Shown: positions 23,574 through 34,567 of the stretch, piece by piece
Layout of the letters: the number at the start of each line of letters is the position of its first letter
Position numbering within the stretch: position 1 is the stretch's first letter
Assembly (NCBI GenBank): GCA_033239525.1
Contig: BSYO01000026.1
Span: 9,038,371 to 9,102,370, forward strand
DNA from: Nepenthes gracilis
Lineage: Eukaryota; Streptophyta; Magnoliopsida; Caryophyllales; Nepenthaceae
Direction of reading: 5' to 3'
Length of the DNA stretch: 64,000 nt
Position numbers and translations under genes: made by a program
Notes under the pieces: model-generated
What the model was told of the DNA's origin: nothing
What the model saw: only the letters and a program-made list of their open reading frames with translations
Databases searched by the model: none

Positions 23574-25466
23574 ATGGCCTCCTAAGAGAAAATGATGTGA
23601 AGGTATTGTACATGGTGTACAATATCTCAAAGGAGATTGCCTTCCATATTTTTGGGAAGGACGACAGGGCTTTCCTGCCACCTATGGGCTTTGTCACTAT
23701 ATACAAAGCCCATTTGAGGAGCGGGCTTTGTCTTCCAATTTCTGATGAGTTAATGCCAATTTTTCGGACGCTTTAGGTTCCCATTTCTCAGTTCCACGCC
23801 AATGCCATCCGATATCTGTGTTCACTCTGCATATTCCTCTGTCAACACTCGAGGCTGCTAACGTTGTCGATGGTTAGAGGGATTTCAAGCTTAACCATTC
23901 CTCTGTCAACACTCGAGGCTGCTAACGATGTCGATGGTTAGAGGGATCTTCTAGATTAACCAGGGAGCAGAGTGGATTTCTTTATCCCCACGCGGCAGTA
24001 TTAAGATAAATACTGTCATATACGACTTTCTGAAGAACTGGAAGAACCGGTTCTTTTTTATTAGCGTGGGTGAGTCCTGGCCCTTACCCAGGAGTGGGGT
24101 CTGGTGCCTGATGTGCATACGGGGGCGCTTTCTGAGGCTGAAACGGCGTCCCTATCTTGGTTAGCCAAGCTTATCGTGGATAACCTTGGGGATTTCTGGA
24201 GAGACCACTTGGTCTCCCGTGTTGAGGCCAAGAAAGCCAAGTGGGGGCCTCCGTCTCCCGTCCAAAAATTCGAGGTTCCTCCGCCAGAGGTCCTGCAGGG
24301 GAAGAAGAGGAAAAAAGGCTTTATCATAGGTTCTCGCTTGTTTGATGCCAATCCCCCCAGTCCAAGGCAAAAGAGGGCGGTCTCGGTGGCGCCTTCTTCG
24401 TCGTCCTTTGGGTTAGACTATCTCCGCCCCGGGCGCTTTGCAAGTGTAGGCGCCACTTCCAGGATTGAAGTGGAGCTGGCTTTAGAGGCCTATGAAGCTA
24501 GGTTGAATGCCAGGGCGAGTGGCGGTGTTGTTCTCACGCAACCTGCGTCGACGGGGTTGACTCCAGATCTATCTATTGGAGCGCTTGGGCCACAGGAACT
24601 GTCCGTTGGATCGCCTGCTGTGGAACCGCCGATTGAACAGCAGGAGTTGGCCCTGGAACCCCCGACTGTTCCAAAGGAGACAGCCAGGATAGAGGACGTT
24701 TCAGAGGAACCGTTGAAGGAGCTCTTGGCGGAGGTCACTACCAGCCCTCCCTACGAGGGCCCCATTCCTTACTCACGGCCTTTGGTGCTAGGTCTAGATG
24801 CCAGACCAGACAGGCCGACACGAAGAATTTGGACGGTATAAATTCTATTGCCTGCCTTATCTTTAAGTTTGTCTTTTCTAACTCCTATTTTTTTCTATGT
24901 GTAGGATGATAAGGTCACGGGTGCAATCGCCAGGGTGTAGTCGCCAAGGTGCTTAGGTAGAGAGATCGGGTGATCTCCGATAGGGATATAGAGATTGCCT
25001 GACTAAACTTTAAGCTGAAAGCTCTAGGGGCGGAGTATCAAGAGGACGTGGTTGCCCTGGAGTCTGTCTTGGCGGGCATGGAGGCAGAGAACGAAAGTTT
25101 CAAAGCGGAGAACGCTCGTCTGAAGGAGGAAACAAGCGGGTTAAGGGGCGTCTTGATCAGCTCGCAGGGCAGATGGCTGCCCTGGAGAATGACTTAAGAC
25201 TCCGCATTCGTCCCCACGAGGTCGCGGACGTGATGCTATCGCGGTTGTGGGAAGGGATCAATATTAGTCGGTGTATTGTGCAGCTGGTTGATCCTAAATT
25301 TTCTGTGGATCTCGTCAATTTATCAAACCGATCAGCGCAGCGTCGCGACAACCTCGTGGGGGAGCCACGGACAGATAGGGGCCACCACCGCGCCCTAGTT
25401 TTTGGTGATCGCAATATTTTTTCTTTTTTGTTCAATTATGTAAATATATTTTACTATAAGCAATAA
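23574..25466 (+). pseudogene. Antisense gene of element 2 (KxWKxxFFF / coiled-coil, one intron)
   Basis: It starts ATGGCCTCC, followed at once by an in-frame stop. Blocks AHLRSGLCLPI (about 23708-23740) and LKNWKNRFFFISVGESW (about 24030-24080) follow. A 245-codon open stretch (24104-24841) has a basic, Pro-rich linker. A 69-nt intron (24836-24904, GTATAA ... TGTGTAG) precedes a coiled coil rich in Glu/Lys/Leu (about 25005-25195) and the module SRLWEGINISRCI with VDPKFSVDLVNLSN (about 25240-25330). A 64-bp-offset duplication near 23833-23946 and a frameshift near 25130 disrupt it. The N-terminal blocks resemble the 'putative gypsy type transposon' family. Function unknown. Confidence 0.75.
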
Positions 25467-25842
25467 TACGAACAGTTTTGTGCATGCCACACGTTCTTGC
25501 TTTTTTACAGCTGCTTTTTGTATTTTGTTTCTTTGCTGTTCTTGGCGGCCAACTGGGTAGGATTCTTGTGAGTTAGCTGCTTGCCTTGTTTTTGGGCGTT
25601 TATGGCGTTTCCAAAGGAGTGGAATCCTTGGGTGAGTTTTCTAGACCGTCACTTGTGTTAAGCCAGCCTAATATTCGCCTGTGAGCAAAGCTTGGTGGCG
25701 CTGTCTAAGCACAGACTTGGGTAGCCAGCTTTGGTGGAGCGTTTTACTTCGTTCGACCACTGTTAACTGATCATGCTATCTTCTTGTGAAGGAGGTTATT
25801 GAGTGTGCTGTGTTAGCCCCCTAAAATTTTTTGACCGTTAAT

Positions 25843-26002
25843 GGGCCACTTGGATGACTAAGGTTTAGATACGACCACTCATGGGCTGCTGGATGACCAG
25901 GGGTTTAGATACGATCACTCATGGACCGCCTGGATGATCAGGGTTTAGATACGACCACTCATGAGCCGCCTGAATGACCAAGGTTTAGTAACGAGAGGGT
26001 GA
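25843..26002 (+). repeat. Four 40-bp tandem repeats in the element 2 3' region
   Basis: Units start at 25843, 25883, 25923 and 25963, each centred on GGTTTAGATACGA. The fourth is diverged at its end. They lie between the antisense gene and the integrase end. Short tandem repeats in this position are known for Retand elements. Confidence 0.85.
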
Positions 26003-26169
26003 AGACCCTCCCGACTTAGGGGCAACTTAGGTCGTTGAACCTGCAACAAGAATAACACATATATGCATACCAAGGAAACACAACATGCTAAAGGGAAATA
26101 CTTGTTTTACTAATTGAAACGCACATACAAATGATTACATACAATTATGCAGAATACCTACCTGGATCC

Positions 26170-26471
26170 TTATTGGAAGTAGCATTTGAGGTGGATTGTG
26201 TTCCATGTCCGTGGGACCAACTTTTCGTCCTGGTTTCGGAGCTTGTATGCCATATTTCGTAGGACGGCGGAGACTAGAAAATGCCCTTCCCAATTCGGGG
26301 AGAGCTTGTTCCGGCCAGTCACCTTTCCCGTGGCCTTGATACTTCGTAAGACCAAATCTCCGACATCGAATTGCGGCATTTTACCTTCTTGGTGTAGTAG
26401 CGGGCAATTCGATATTGGTAGACAGCTGTCTGCATTCTGGGGGCATCACGGGGTTCTTCTAGCAAGTCTAG
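26170..26471 (-). pseudogene. Integrase C-terminal part of element 2
   Basis: It contains FDVGDLVLRSIKATGK, NKLSPNWEGHF and a terminal HLKCYFQ. This matches the integrase end of element 1 (2610-2800). It is separated from the catalytic part by the insertion at 26472-29321. The reading frame meets the upstream part at the duplicated TCTAG. Confidence 0.85.
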
Positions 26472-27589
26472 TGTGACGGACGGGCCATATTCCACCACAT
26501 ACGGCCGCCATCAAACCTAACCTTTACACATATACGGTATAACACTAATTTGGTGGACATAAAAATTTTTCTTTTCTTTTATATATATACCATTCATTTC
26601 ATACACAAGATCGTTCCAGGCCGAACTCCTTGAGTTGGCCATCACAGAGTTAAGTCTCACACTTGGCCGGCCAACACTTAGGTTGGTCGACTACGTATGC
26701 CTTGACATGACATGAGATGCTACGAGAAATATCAACTTCATTCTTCCATATTGTAATTACGGAAACATGCTAACATCCATAAATTCCTTTACAGCGGAAC
26801 TGTTTTACAATTTCTTCTAAAAACAATCAAAAGAAAAGTATATCAATTCTCCACTAATCAGCTCCGGCCAGCTGCCATCTAGTTACTTCATACAACTCTA
26901 CTCGATTTCGTCCTCCATAAGCTTCTCATCATCTGAAAAATGGCAAGAGTGAGCTGTAAAGCCCAACAAGGTACCCACATGCAGAAAACATTAACATACA
27001 TATAATCGAATCAAAGTAGAGGTTCATAACATAAATTTAGCATGCGAAAAGTCATCATATCAATTCTTCTTAAGTTCAGAAATCCTGGTTCTTCTTATTG
27101 TTATCTTTTCTTCAGAAAATTCATAGAAAGCCGAACAAAATACTTATTATTTTTAGGGACCGGATAGGAACGGACAACATCGAGGAAGGGCTGTGTGTTA
27201 CCCCACAACCTAGAGCCGTATCCTCTCATTATGCTCCCCGAGGCGGGGGGTAATGCCTTTAACCTAACATCGAGGCCGTAGTCTGAAGGCCTTATGCCAC
27301 CAAAAGTCTACCCCCGTGGCCCAGGAGACAGTCCTCGAGTATCACTCTAATTTCTTCATCCATCTTTAACAGCAAGTTTAGTGGAAACTCGGTTTTTAGT
27401 TCATATCTTTTAATGGCCATCCATCATAGTTCAAAAGTTGGAAGTCGTAGAGTTCCACTTGTTGTCCTGATTACATACATTTTTCCTTATTCTTATAGCC
27501 TTTGTTCTTAATTTCAAACAATTGAAGTCTGTAAAGCCTTACCTTTAACATACTAAAACCGAAGGTCTTTTGTCAAAATATCAGAGATC

Positions 27590-27915
27590 TTACTCGTCAA
27601 AGCCAGAGGTCTTTACTCAAAAGCCAAAGTTCTTTCTATCAAAAGCCGAAGTTCTTTTTGTCAAAAGCCGGAATTCTTTTTATCAAAAGCCGGAGTTCTT
27701 TTTGTCAAAAGTCGGAATTCTTTTTATCAAAAGCCAAAGTTCTTTTTGTCAAGAGCCGGAGTTTTTTTATCAAAAGCCGAAATTCTTTTTGTCAAAAGTC
27801 GGAGTTCTTTTTATCAAAAGCCGAAATTCTTTTTGTCAAAAGCCGGAGTTCTTTTTATGAAAAGTCGGAAGTCTTTTTTCTTAAAAGTCGAAGTTCTTTT
27901 TCTTAAAAGTCGGTT
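27590..27915 (+). repeat. 22-bp minisatellite in the nested LTR
   Basis: About 15 units of TCAAAAGCCGGAATTCTTTTT plus one alternating base, G or A. The G/A alternation makes a 44-bp higher-order period. The repetitive open frame across it is a by-product of the 66-nt (three-unit) period. Confidence 0.9.
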
Positions 27916-27974
27916 CAAATCATTGCTCTCATACGTCGCTTTACAAGCCGGTTTTAAATTCATGGGACAAGTAT

Positions 27975-28275
27975 CGATTTCAAAACATGCTCTTAAGGCA
28001 GATTTCAATTTTCGATTTCAAAACATGCACTAAGGCCGATTTCTATTTCCGATTTCAAAACATGCACTAAGGTTGGTTTCAACTTCATGGGCCAATTTCC
28101 GATTTCAAAACATGCTCTAAAGGCCGATTTTAATTTTCGATTTCAAAACATGCACTAAGACCGGTTTCAACTTCGTGGGCCAATTTCCGATTTCAAAACA
28201 TGCTCTAAGGGCCAGTCTCAATTTTTATGGGGCAAATTCCGATTTCAAAACATGCTCTTGAGGCCGATTTCGATT
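27975..28275 (+). repeat. Second tandem array in the nested LTR
   Basis: Seven copies of CGATTTCAAAACATGC spaced alternately about 37 and 50 bp apart, separated by AAGGCCGATTTC-like spacers. Confidence 0.85.
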
Positions 28276-28904
28276 TTGTGGCTCTCTTGCCGAATACCTT
28301 TCTTTTAACAGCCAGAGGCTTTTTATCAACAGTCGGAGGTCTTTTTCTTAAAATCGAAGTTCCTTTCCTCAAAAGTCAGAAGTCTCTTTCTTAAACATGC
28401 AATTATTGGGGTTCATGCAGATTGACAAATAACCATACTTCGTACATAAAGAAACTAAACATCATGAATAACAGGGCATCTTTTAAACATGCGGTTAACA
28501 AGGATTCTCCCTTAAATCGAACGATCAGAACAAATATCATATATACTATAACATGAATCCATCAAAAATCAAACATACTTGCGTTGCAAACATGCGTATA
28601 CTAACATTAAACTTATGATCAACAAAAGGTAAGTACTCTTGCAAACATGATCTTTAAAAGGGTGAGTACACTTGCCTGAATTCCTTCACTTTGCCTTGAA
28701 ATTCTGGTTTTTCCTTCACTAGACAATTCTATCGAGAGCCTCTTCCTAAACCCTTTCCTTAAGCTCTCGCTTCCTATTTATGGAACTTTGGGTCTGACAG
28801 TAGTAGGTAGGGCAGGTAAACCACTCGGGAGTGGTAGGGAGTAGGTTACCTACTTAGGTATGGTTATTTTTAACTCTACTTTTGGTAAGGGTTCCTTTAT
28901 TATT

Positions 28905-29245
28905 TTCGATCAACTGGCTTTAACCGGATTTGGGTTCCTCCTTTGCGTTTTCGGTCAACTAGCCTTGACCGAATTTAATTGTTCCTTCCTACACATTTCG
29001 GTCAACTGGTATTGACCGGATTTTACTTACTTGAAACATTTCTGGTTAAGGGAGTGTTGACCGGATTACTTTCCTATTTTCCTTGAAATAGGATTACTTG
29101 AAATAAGACTTTCTTTTACGCTTTTCGATCAACAGACGTTGACCGGATTACTTTCTTTTTCCTCACGCTTTCCGGTCAACACTTGTTACCCGGATTACTA
29201 TCCTCAACTCATCTTCTGGTCATTTGGCGTTGACCGGATAGCCCT
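28905..29245 (+). repeat. Array of inverted GGTCAAC / TTGACCGGAT motifs in the nested LTR
   Basis: Seven diverged units about 46 bp apart (one gap about 85 bp). Each carries CGGTCAAC followed about 8-14 bp later by TTGACCGGAT. TTGACC is the W-box core bound by WRKY factors. A TATATAG box follows at about 29271. Confidence 0.75.
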
Positions 29246-29321
29246 TAATTTTCCCTCCACTCCTCGATTATATAGACTCGATGTCGAAAATTTTCTATAT
29301 TTTAGGATTTGGGCCTTTACA

Positions 29322-30267
29322 TCTAGGTGTTTCCGGATTTTCTGGGAGTTACCCCGCTGGGCAAAAGATTTCACCTTGAGACTTGGAAGCTTGATTTTGA
29401 TTGGGATCACCGCTTCGGTCTCGTAGTAGAGGCTGAAGGGTGTCTCACGTGTTGGTTCCTTTGGAGTCGTCCGGTAAGACCAGAGGATTGAGGCAAGCTC
29501 ATCTACCCAGGAGCCCCCTGTGTCCTCCAGCTTAGTCTTGAGCCCGTAGAGTAGCGTTCGGTTTGTGACCTCCACCTGTCCATCGCTTGGCGTATGCCAT
29601 CGAAGTGTGGACCAGTCTAATCCCAAGGCTAGTGCAATACTTGGTGAATTATTTTCCAGAGAATCAAGTCCCGTTGTCAGTTACAATGACTTCTAGAGTG
29701 CCAAATCTGCTGATGATATTTTGGCGAATGAACTCAAGAACGTTGTGTTCTGTGATCTTAGCCAGCAGGACGGCCTCGACCCACTTTTTGAAGTAGTCGA
29801 TGCATGCTATGATAAACTTTCTTTATCCAGTTGCGATGAAAAATGGGCCAAGAATGTCGAGCCCCCATTGTGAGAAGGGCCACGATGCCTGAAGGGATTT
29901 CAGCTCGGTGGACGGCTGGTGGCGAAGGTTTCTGTGAAGCTGGCAACTTTCGTACTTTTTAACAAACTCGAGTGCATCCTTTTTCATCGAGGGTCAATAG
30001 TAGCTTTGCCACATGATCCTGAATGCTAGGTTTTTTGCCACCGACGTGCGATCTGCAAATCTCAAGGTGCACTTTGCCCAAGACGTAGTCAGCCTCTACA
30101 GAGGTTAGGCACCGGAGGTACAGAGTCGAGTAGCCACAGCGATACAACCGCCCGTCGACTATGGTGTACCAACCGGCTGTTCTCTTTATCTGCCTGGCGT
30201 CCTCTGCATCTTCAGATAATGTTTCGTCCGCTAGATATCTTAGGTAGGGTGTCATCCAGTTTTTCAT
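29322..30267 (-). pseudogene. Integrase N-terminal and catalytic part of element 2
   Basis: On the minus strand: the NWMTPYLRYLADETL start near 30260, a GKVHLEICRSHVGGKKP zinc-site half, IDYFKKWVEA (first Asp) near 29800, VTDNGT (second Asp) near 29680, and VEVTNRTLL (Glu) near 29570. Stops occur inside the core, including one right after VTDNGT. The frame continues across the nested LTR to 26471. Confidence 0.88.
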
Positions 30268-30333
30268 CCTGGAGATCTACATTGTCTCTTGTTTCTCTAT
30301 ATTGGGAGCGTTTAGGACCTCCCTCATGTCCTT

Positions 30334-31141
30334 CTAGTACTGTTCTGGATTTTCGACCGTCGATGCTCTTGCCAACTGATCGGCCTTCCAGTTTTCAGTT
30401 CTGGGAATATGGACTAGGGTTAGCTTGTCGAAGCTGCGGGCGGTCTCCCTTGCCTTGGTTAAGTATTTGGCCATGTGTGGGTTGCTTGCCTCAAAGTTTC
30501 CATTAACCCGGTTGACAATTAGCACGAGTCGCTGTAAACAACCAGTCGTTTGGTTGAGCACTCTTTGGCTAACCTTAACCTGGCTAGTAGGGCTTCGTAT
30601 TCGGCAACGTTGTTGGTTCTCGGAAAGTCTAATCTAATGGAGTACTTCACCTCAAACCCGTCAGGGGTTGTGAGGACCACACCAACTCCACTACCTGTCT
30701 CCGTAGATGATTCGTCTACGTGGAGTACCCATTCTGGAGCCTCCACGTGCTGTTCCGCATTCTCTGGGGCTCCTCTTCGAGAACTGGGGTCGTAGTCTCG
30801 ACAATAAAGTCAGCCAAAGCCTATACTTTTATGGCAGGCCTAGGTCAAAACTCGATGTCAAATTTGCCAAATTCGATGGCCCACTTTACCAACCGTCTAG
30901 AAACATCAGGTTTCTGGAGTATGCTCTTCAGAGCCTGGTCGGTGAGAATTATGATGCATTGTTTCTGAAAGTAGGGTTTTAGTTTTCGTGCAGAGAATAT
31001 GAGAGCTAAGGCCAACTTTTTTGTGTGCGGGTAACGCGTCTCCGTGCTGGTTAGTATTTTACTTACGTAGTAGATTAGCCGTTGGATATCAGAATCCCGG
31101 CGTACATGGACGGAGCTGAGGGATATCTCTGATACCACCAA
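30334..31141 (-). pseudogene. RNase H region of element 2
   Basis: The block at 30746-30519 has HVDESS (first Asp), AEYEALLARLRLA (Glu) and YSDSC (Asp), the D-E-D triad of RNase H. Upstream (31141-30845) is the connection region with YPHTKKLALALI. A LVHIPRTENWKADQLA block ends it near 30420-30370. Frames differ between blocks. Confidence 0.85.
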
Positions 31142-31225
31142 GTAGAGGTATAGCTCCTCTCCGACCTTGGATGACGTAAGTAACGGTGGGTTAGCCAGAT
31201 ATTGCTTTAACTCATTGAAGGCCGC

Positions 31226-32103
31226 CTAGAAATCTGCCGTCCATGGGAACCCGTTTGATTTTGTTCCCCTTAGAGCCTTGAAGAAGGGCTGATACTTATT
31301 ACCAGACTTCACTAGAAAATGGGACAAGGCCGCCAATCGTCCAGTCAGTCGCTGGACATCCTTGATGCTTCGTGGGGGAGCCATGTCTGCGAGGGCCTTG
31401 ATTTTCTCTGGGTTTGCCTCGATTCTTCGTTGGGAGACGATGACACTCAGGAATTTTCCCGAGACTACCCCGAAGACGCACTTAGCTGGATTCAACTTCA
31501 TTTAATACTCACGGAGCACCCCAAATGACTCTGCCAGATCGCAAATATGGTCACTTGTGGTTCTACTCTTGACAAGCATGTCGTCAACATAGACTTCTAG
31601 ATTGCGGCTGATCTATTTCTAAAACATTTTGTTTATCAATCGTTGGTAGGTGGCTCCTGTGTTTTTCAGTCCAAAGGGCATTACCTTATGGCAGTAAGTC
31701 CCCTGATCCGTCATAAACGAGGTATGGTCTTTGTCTTTCGGACTCATCCGGATCTGGTTATAACTTGAATAGGCATCTATAAAGCTCAATAGCTCATGTC
31801 CGGACGTTGAGTCCACCAGTAGGTCAATTCGGTAAAGGAAAACTGTCTTTTGGGCAGGTTTTATTAACGTCTGAAAAATCGACATACATTCGCCACTTCC
31901 CACTACTCTTCTTTACCAGGACTACGTTGGAGAGCCAATCGGGGTACTGGACTTCTCTGATAAATCCGGCGTCCAACAGTTTCTTTACTTCCTCCTAGAT
32001 GGCGACCAACTTTTCTATCGAGTGATTTCTCTGCTTCTGCCCGATGGGCTTTTGGTTCGGGTCGAGGCCCAACTTGTGGACAATTACCCGGGTTGAAATT
32101 CAA
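31226..32103 (-). pseudogene. Reverse transcriptase of element 2
   Basis: Blocks in order: SFIDAYSSYNQIRMSP and MPFGLKNTGATYQRL (31820-31625), then after two stops LEVYVDDMLVKS (about 31610-31565) with the catalytic DD, then MKLNPAKCVFGVVSGKFL and the FFKALRGTKSNGF block (31501-31245). Stops next to the YVDD motif inactivate it. Confidence 0.9.
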
Positions 32104-32412
32104 GGCATGTCAGTAGGAGTCCATGTGAAGTTGTCAGTGTTCCATCGCAGGAACGTGATCAGTTCGTCGTGCAGTGCACCAGTGAGTGAGCCGCCAATCC
32201 GTATGCACTTTTCTGGATCCTCCAGATTTAGTGGGACTAGGTTGGTTGCTTTGCCGGACTGCACCTGCTATAAGGTCGTTTCATCTCGATGGTCAAGTTC
32301 TCCCACTGCTCTGGTGCTATCGTTAGGAGCAATTTGGGACATGTAGCATGTCCGTCCGGTGACTTGGTCATCCAGCACTTCGCCCACATCGTATAGTGTT
32401 GGAAATTTTATT

Positions 32413-32934
32413 TTAAGGTGTGGTATTAACGAACACTGTTAGGCACGGCCGGCCCAGTATAGCGTTGTATACAGAGGGCAAGTCGACTATTAAGAAGGTA
32501 AGTGTACGATTGCTATTTTTGGGTACGTTCCTAAGGTGACTTCTAATCGGACTATCCCTTGGACGGNGCATCGGCTCATTGTCAAGGCTATACAATGAGC
32601 ATTCGGCAGGTTTTAATTGACTCTTTTTTAAACCAAGTTTAAAAAACGCATCGAGATAGAGCAAATCGTGAGAACTTCTATTGTCAACGAATACTCGGTT
32701 CAGCTAATAGTTGACGCTACCGTCAGAAACAAGTGTAGATACAACAATGGGGTCTGCATGGGGGGAAACTACATGTGCTAGGTCGCTGTCACTAAAACTA
32801 ATGACGGTGTCAGTGGTGCGTTGTTTCTTCCTCCCAGTTCTTGCTCCTTGTTGTTGGCCGGGTTCTTGATCGGTCGGGTGGTGATCATGTTGACTACTCC
32901 TACCACAACCCGATTTCATAGAGGGAAAGACCAC
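32413..32934 (-). pseudogene. Aspartic protease region of element 2
   Basis: ISFSDSDLAHVVSPHADP (about 32805-32750) leads, past a stop, into RVFVDNRSSHDLLYL (about 32700-32655), where the active-site triad D-N-G is changed to D-N-R. It then runs to VYNAILGRP near 32465. The flap/second motif is kept, but the catalytic Gly is lost and a stop splits the domain. Base 32567 is N. Confidence 0.8.
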
Positions 32935-33026
32935 GATCCTTCTCCACCCGTAGTGCCAGAGTTCTGACCAGGGCCCTTAACGAACCTGGTGAGATGGCCC
33001 CTTTTGATCTGCTCTTCAATCTCCCG

Positions 33027-34486
33027 CTAAGGGGTCTTGTAGTCTTTTGTGGAGTCTCCGAGAGATCGATGAAAATTGCAGTACTTGGATGGATTTTCTC
33101 CCTCCGATTTCTTAAGTGGTTTTGGCCACTTAAAGAACTTCTTCCCACGGATCTGCATAAGGATGTTTGAACGCGTATCAGTCAAGGGCGTTAGGCTGAT
33201 GGGCCCGTAGTCCTTGCGCTCTAGTGGTCCAATCTTGTGGTGCTTTTGACGGGAGTGATCTCCACCGTTGTATTTCCTCTTTCCTTTAGTTAGGAAAGAG
33301 CGAGGCTGTTCGGTCCAATTGAGACATTTAGCCTCATTGGCCTCCTCCGCTGCCACGTAGGCCCTGGTGATAAATTTCGCTTCTCGAAATGTCTGTGGGT
33401 TCTTATGTGTCAGGTGCCTGAAGGATTCTCCATGTGCCAGCGCCGAGATGAAACTGCTTAGTTTCATTTCCTCCGTGAGACGGGGGATCTGCGTAGCTTC
33501 TGCCACGAAGCGATCCATGAACTTCCGCGGGTTCTCCCCATGCTTCTGCTTGATGTGCGACAAATGCCAAGGCTGCTTTTCCTCCCTGCGGCTGGAGGCA
33601 TACTGTGACAGGAAGAGATCCATAAGCTCCTGAAAACTTCGGATTGAGTCCGTGGGGAGATGGTGGAACCAGATGCGCGCGTCTCCCTTTAAGGTGAGCA
33701 GGCAGCAGTGACTCATGGCAACGTCCTCCAACCCTTGTAGACCCAGATGGGTGCGAAAGTGTGCGAGATGGTCAACGGGATCAGCACTCCCTTCGACGAG
33801 TCAAGGACTGGCATTTTGAATTTTATCGGCATGGGATGGTTCAAGATCTCCGCTATGAAGGGAGATCTATCCATATTGACTGCATGCTCATCGTCTTTGA
33901 AGACACGGTTTCGTATCTTCTCTAACCTCGGATTTGCTTGAATGACATTACTAGATCTTTTGGAGTTGAGATATGTCCTCAACTCCGTTCTTTCTCTGGT
34001 TTGTCCAGTAGCCGTTCGGCTGCTATCACTGGTAGATCTATCGGCTAGGGAGGCTCCCTCCTGAGACTGGGGCCTAGATTCTACGCGTGAGTATTTGGGG
34101 TTCCTTCGTTTCAAACTTTCCTCTAGGGTAGTGTTGATTCCCCGCTCCTCACGCCTTAGACGGCTTTGAGCATGTGAGGATTCCAGTGCGGGAATGTTGG
34201 TTAGCCTTCTGGGCTTTTGGGCCGGAACTTTCTTTCTTTGGCCTCCTCGTCTGGATGACGGTGCAGGGGCTCCCGCCGATGCAACCCCTAACTGCGCTTG
34301 CTCATGGCAGGAGTAGAATATCTGAAGCATTCTGTTGGTGTTTAGCATATACTCCACCAGGTTTTGAAAGAAAGGCGCTGGAATCCCACCGGCTACCCCA
34401 TTGACCACGGCACCAGTGGCGTGGTCCTGGTCTGGCGAGGCCACATCTCTGTCTGGCTTGCTTACTTGAGCACTTGTGTTAACCAT
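33027..34486 (-). pseudogene. gag of element 2 (one frameshift)
   Basis: The start is taken as the ATG at 34486 (MVNTSAQVSKPD). A basic, Arg/Ser-rich N-terminus is followed by the MPIKFKMP block (about 33830). A 1-nt frameshift near 33795-33805 switches to the frame carrying the Tat-type retrotransposon gag core (LKGDARIWFHHLP, then HGENPRKFMDRF). It ends near a KYCNFHRSLGDSTKD segment, where a stop at about 33027 replaces the usual continuation. It would form the virus-like particle. Confidence 0.85.
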
Positions 34487-34549
34487 TTCGATTGAGGGTA
34501 TTGGTTGAAAAGGGCTTCTGGAAAATGTAGCTTTCTCTTTGTAAGTGTT

Positions 34550-34567
34550 TCCCACAGTTGGCGCCAA
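34550..34567 (-). other. Primer binding site of element 2
   Basis: On the minus strand TTGGCGCCAACTGTGGGA follows the LTR end (GCATCA) directly. TGGCGCC would pair with a tRNA ending GGCGCCA, as in tRNA-Asp; beyond about 8 bases the match is poor. Confidence 0.65.

Larger units (their letters stand above)
26472..29321. mobile_element. 2.85-kb solo LTR nested in the element 2 integrase
   Basis: The unit begins TGTGACGGACGGG and ends GGGCCTTTACA. It is flanked by perfect TCTAG duplications (26467-26471 and 29322-29326). It has no ORF of interest and three different tandem arrays. Orientation is unclear because both strands have TG...CA ends. A solo LTR is the simplest reading; a non-autonomous LARD-like element without recognisable internal LTRs is the alternative. 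It must be younger than element 2. Confidence 0.8.

Noticed and set aside
27570..27906. Repetitive open frames with an F-x-x-K-S-x-x-x-F-like periodic peptide
   Set aside because: They arise from the 22-bp minisatellite, whose three-unit (66-nt) period gives open frames in several phases. No start context or homology.
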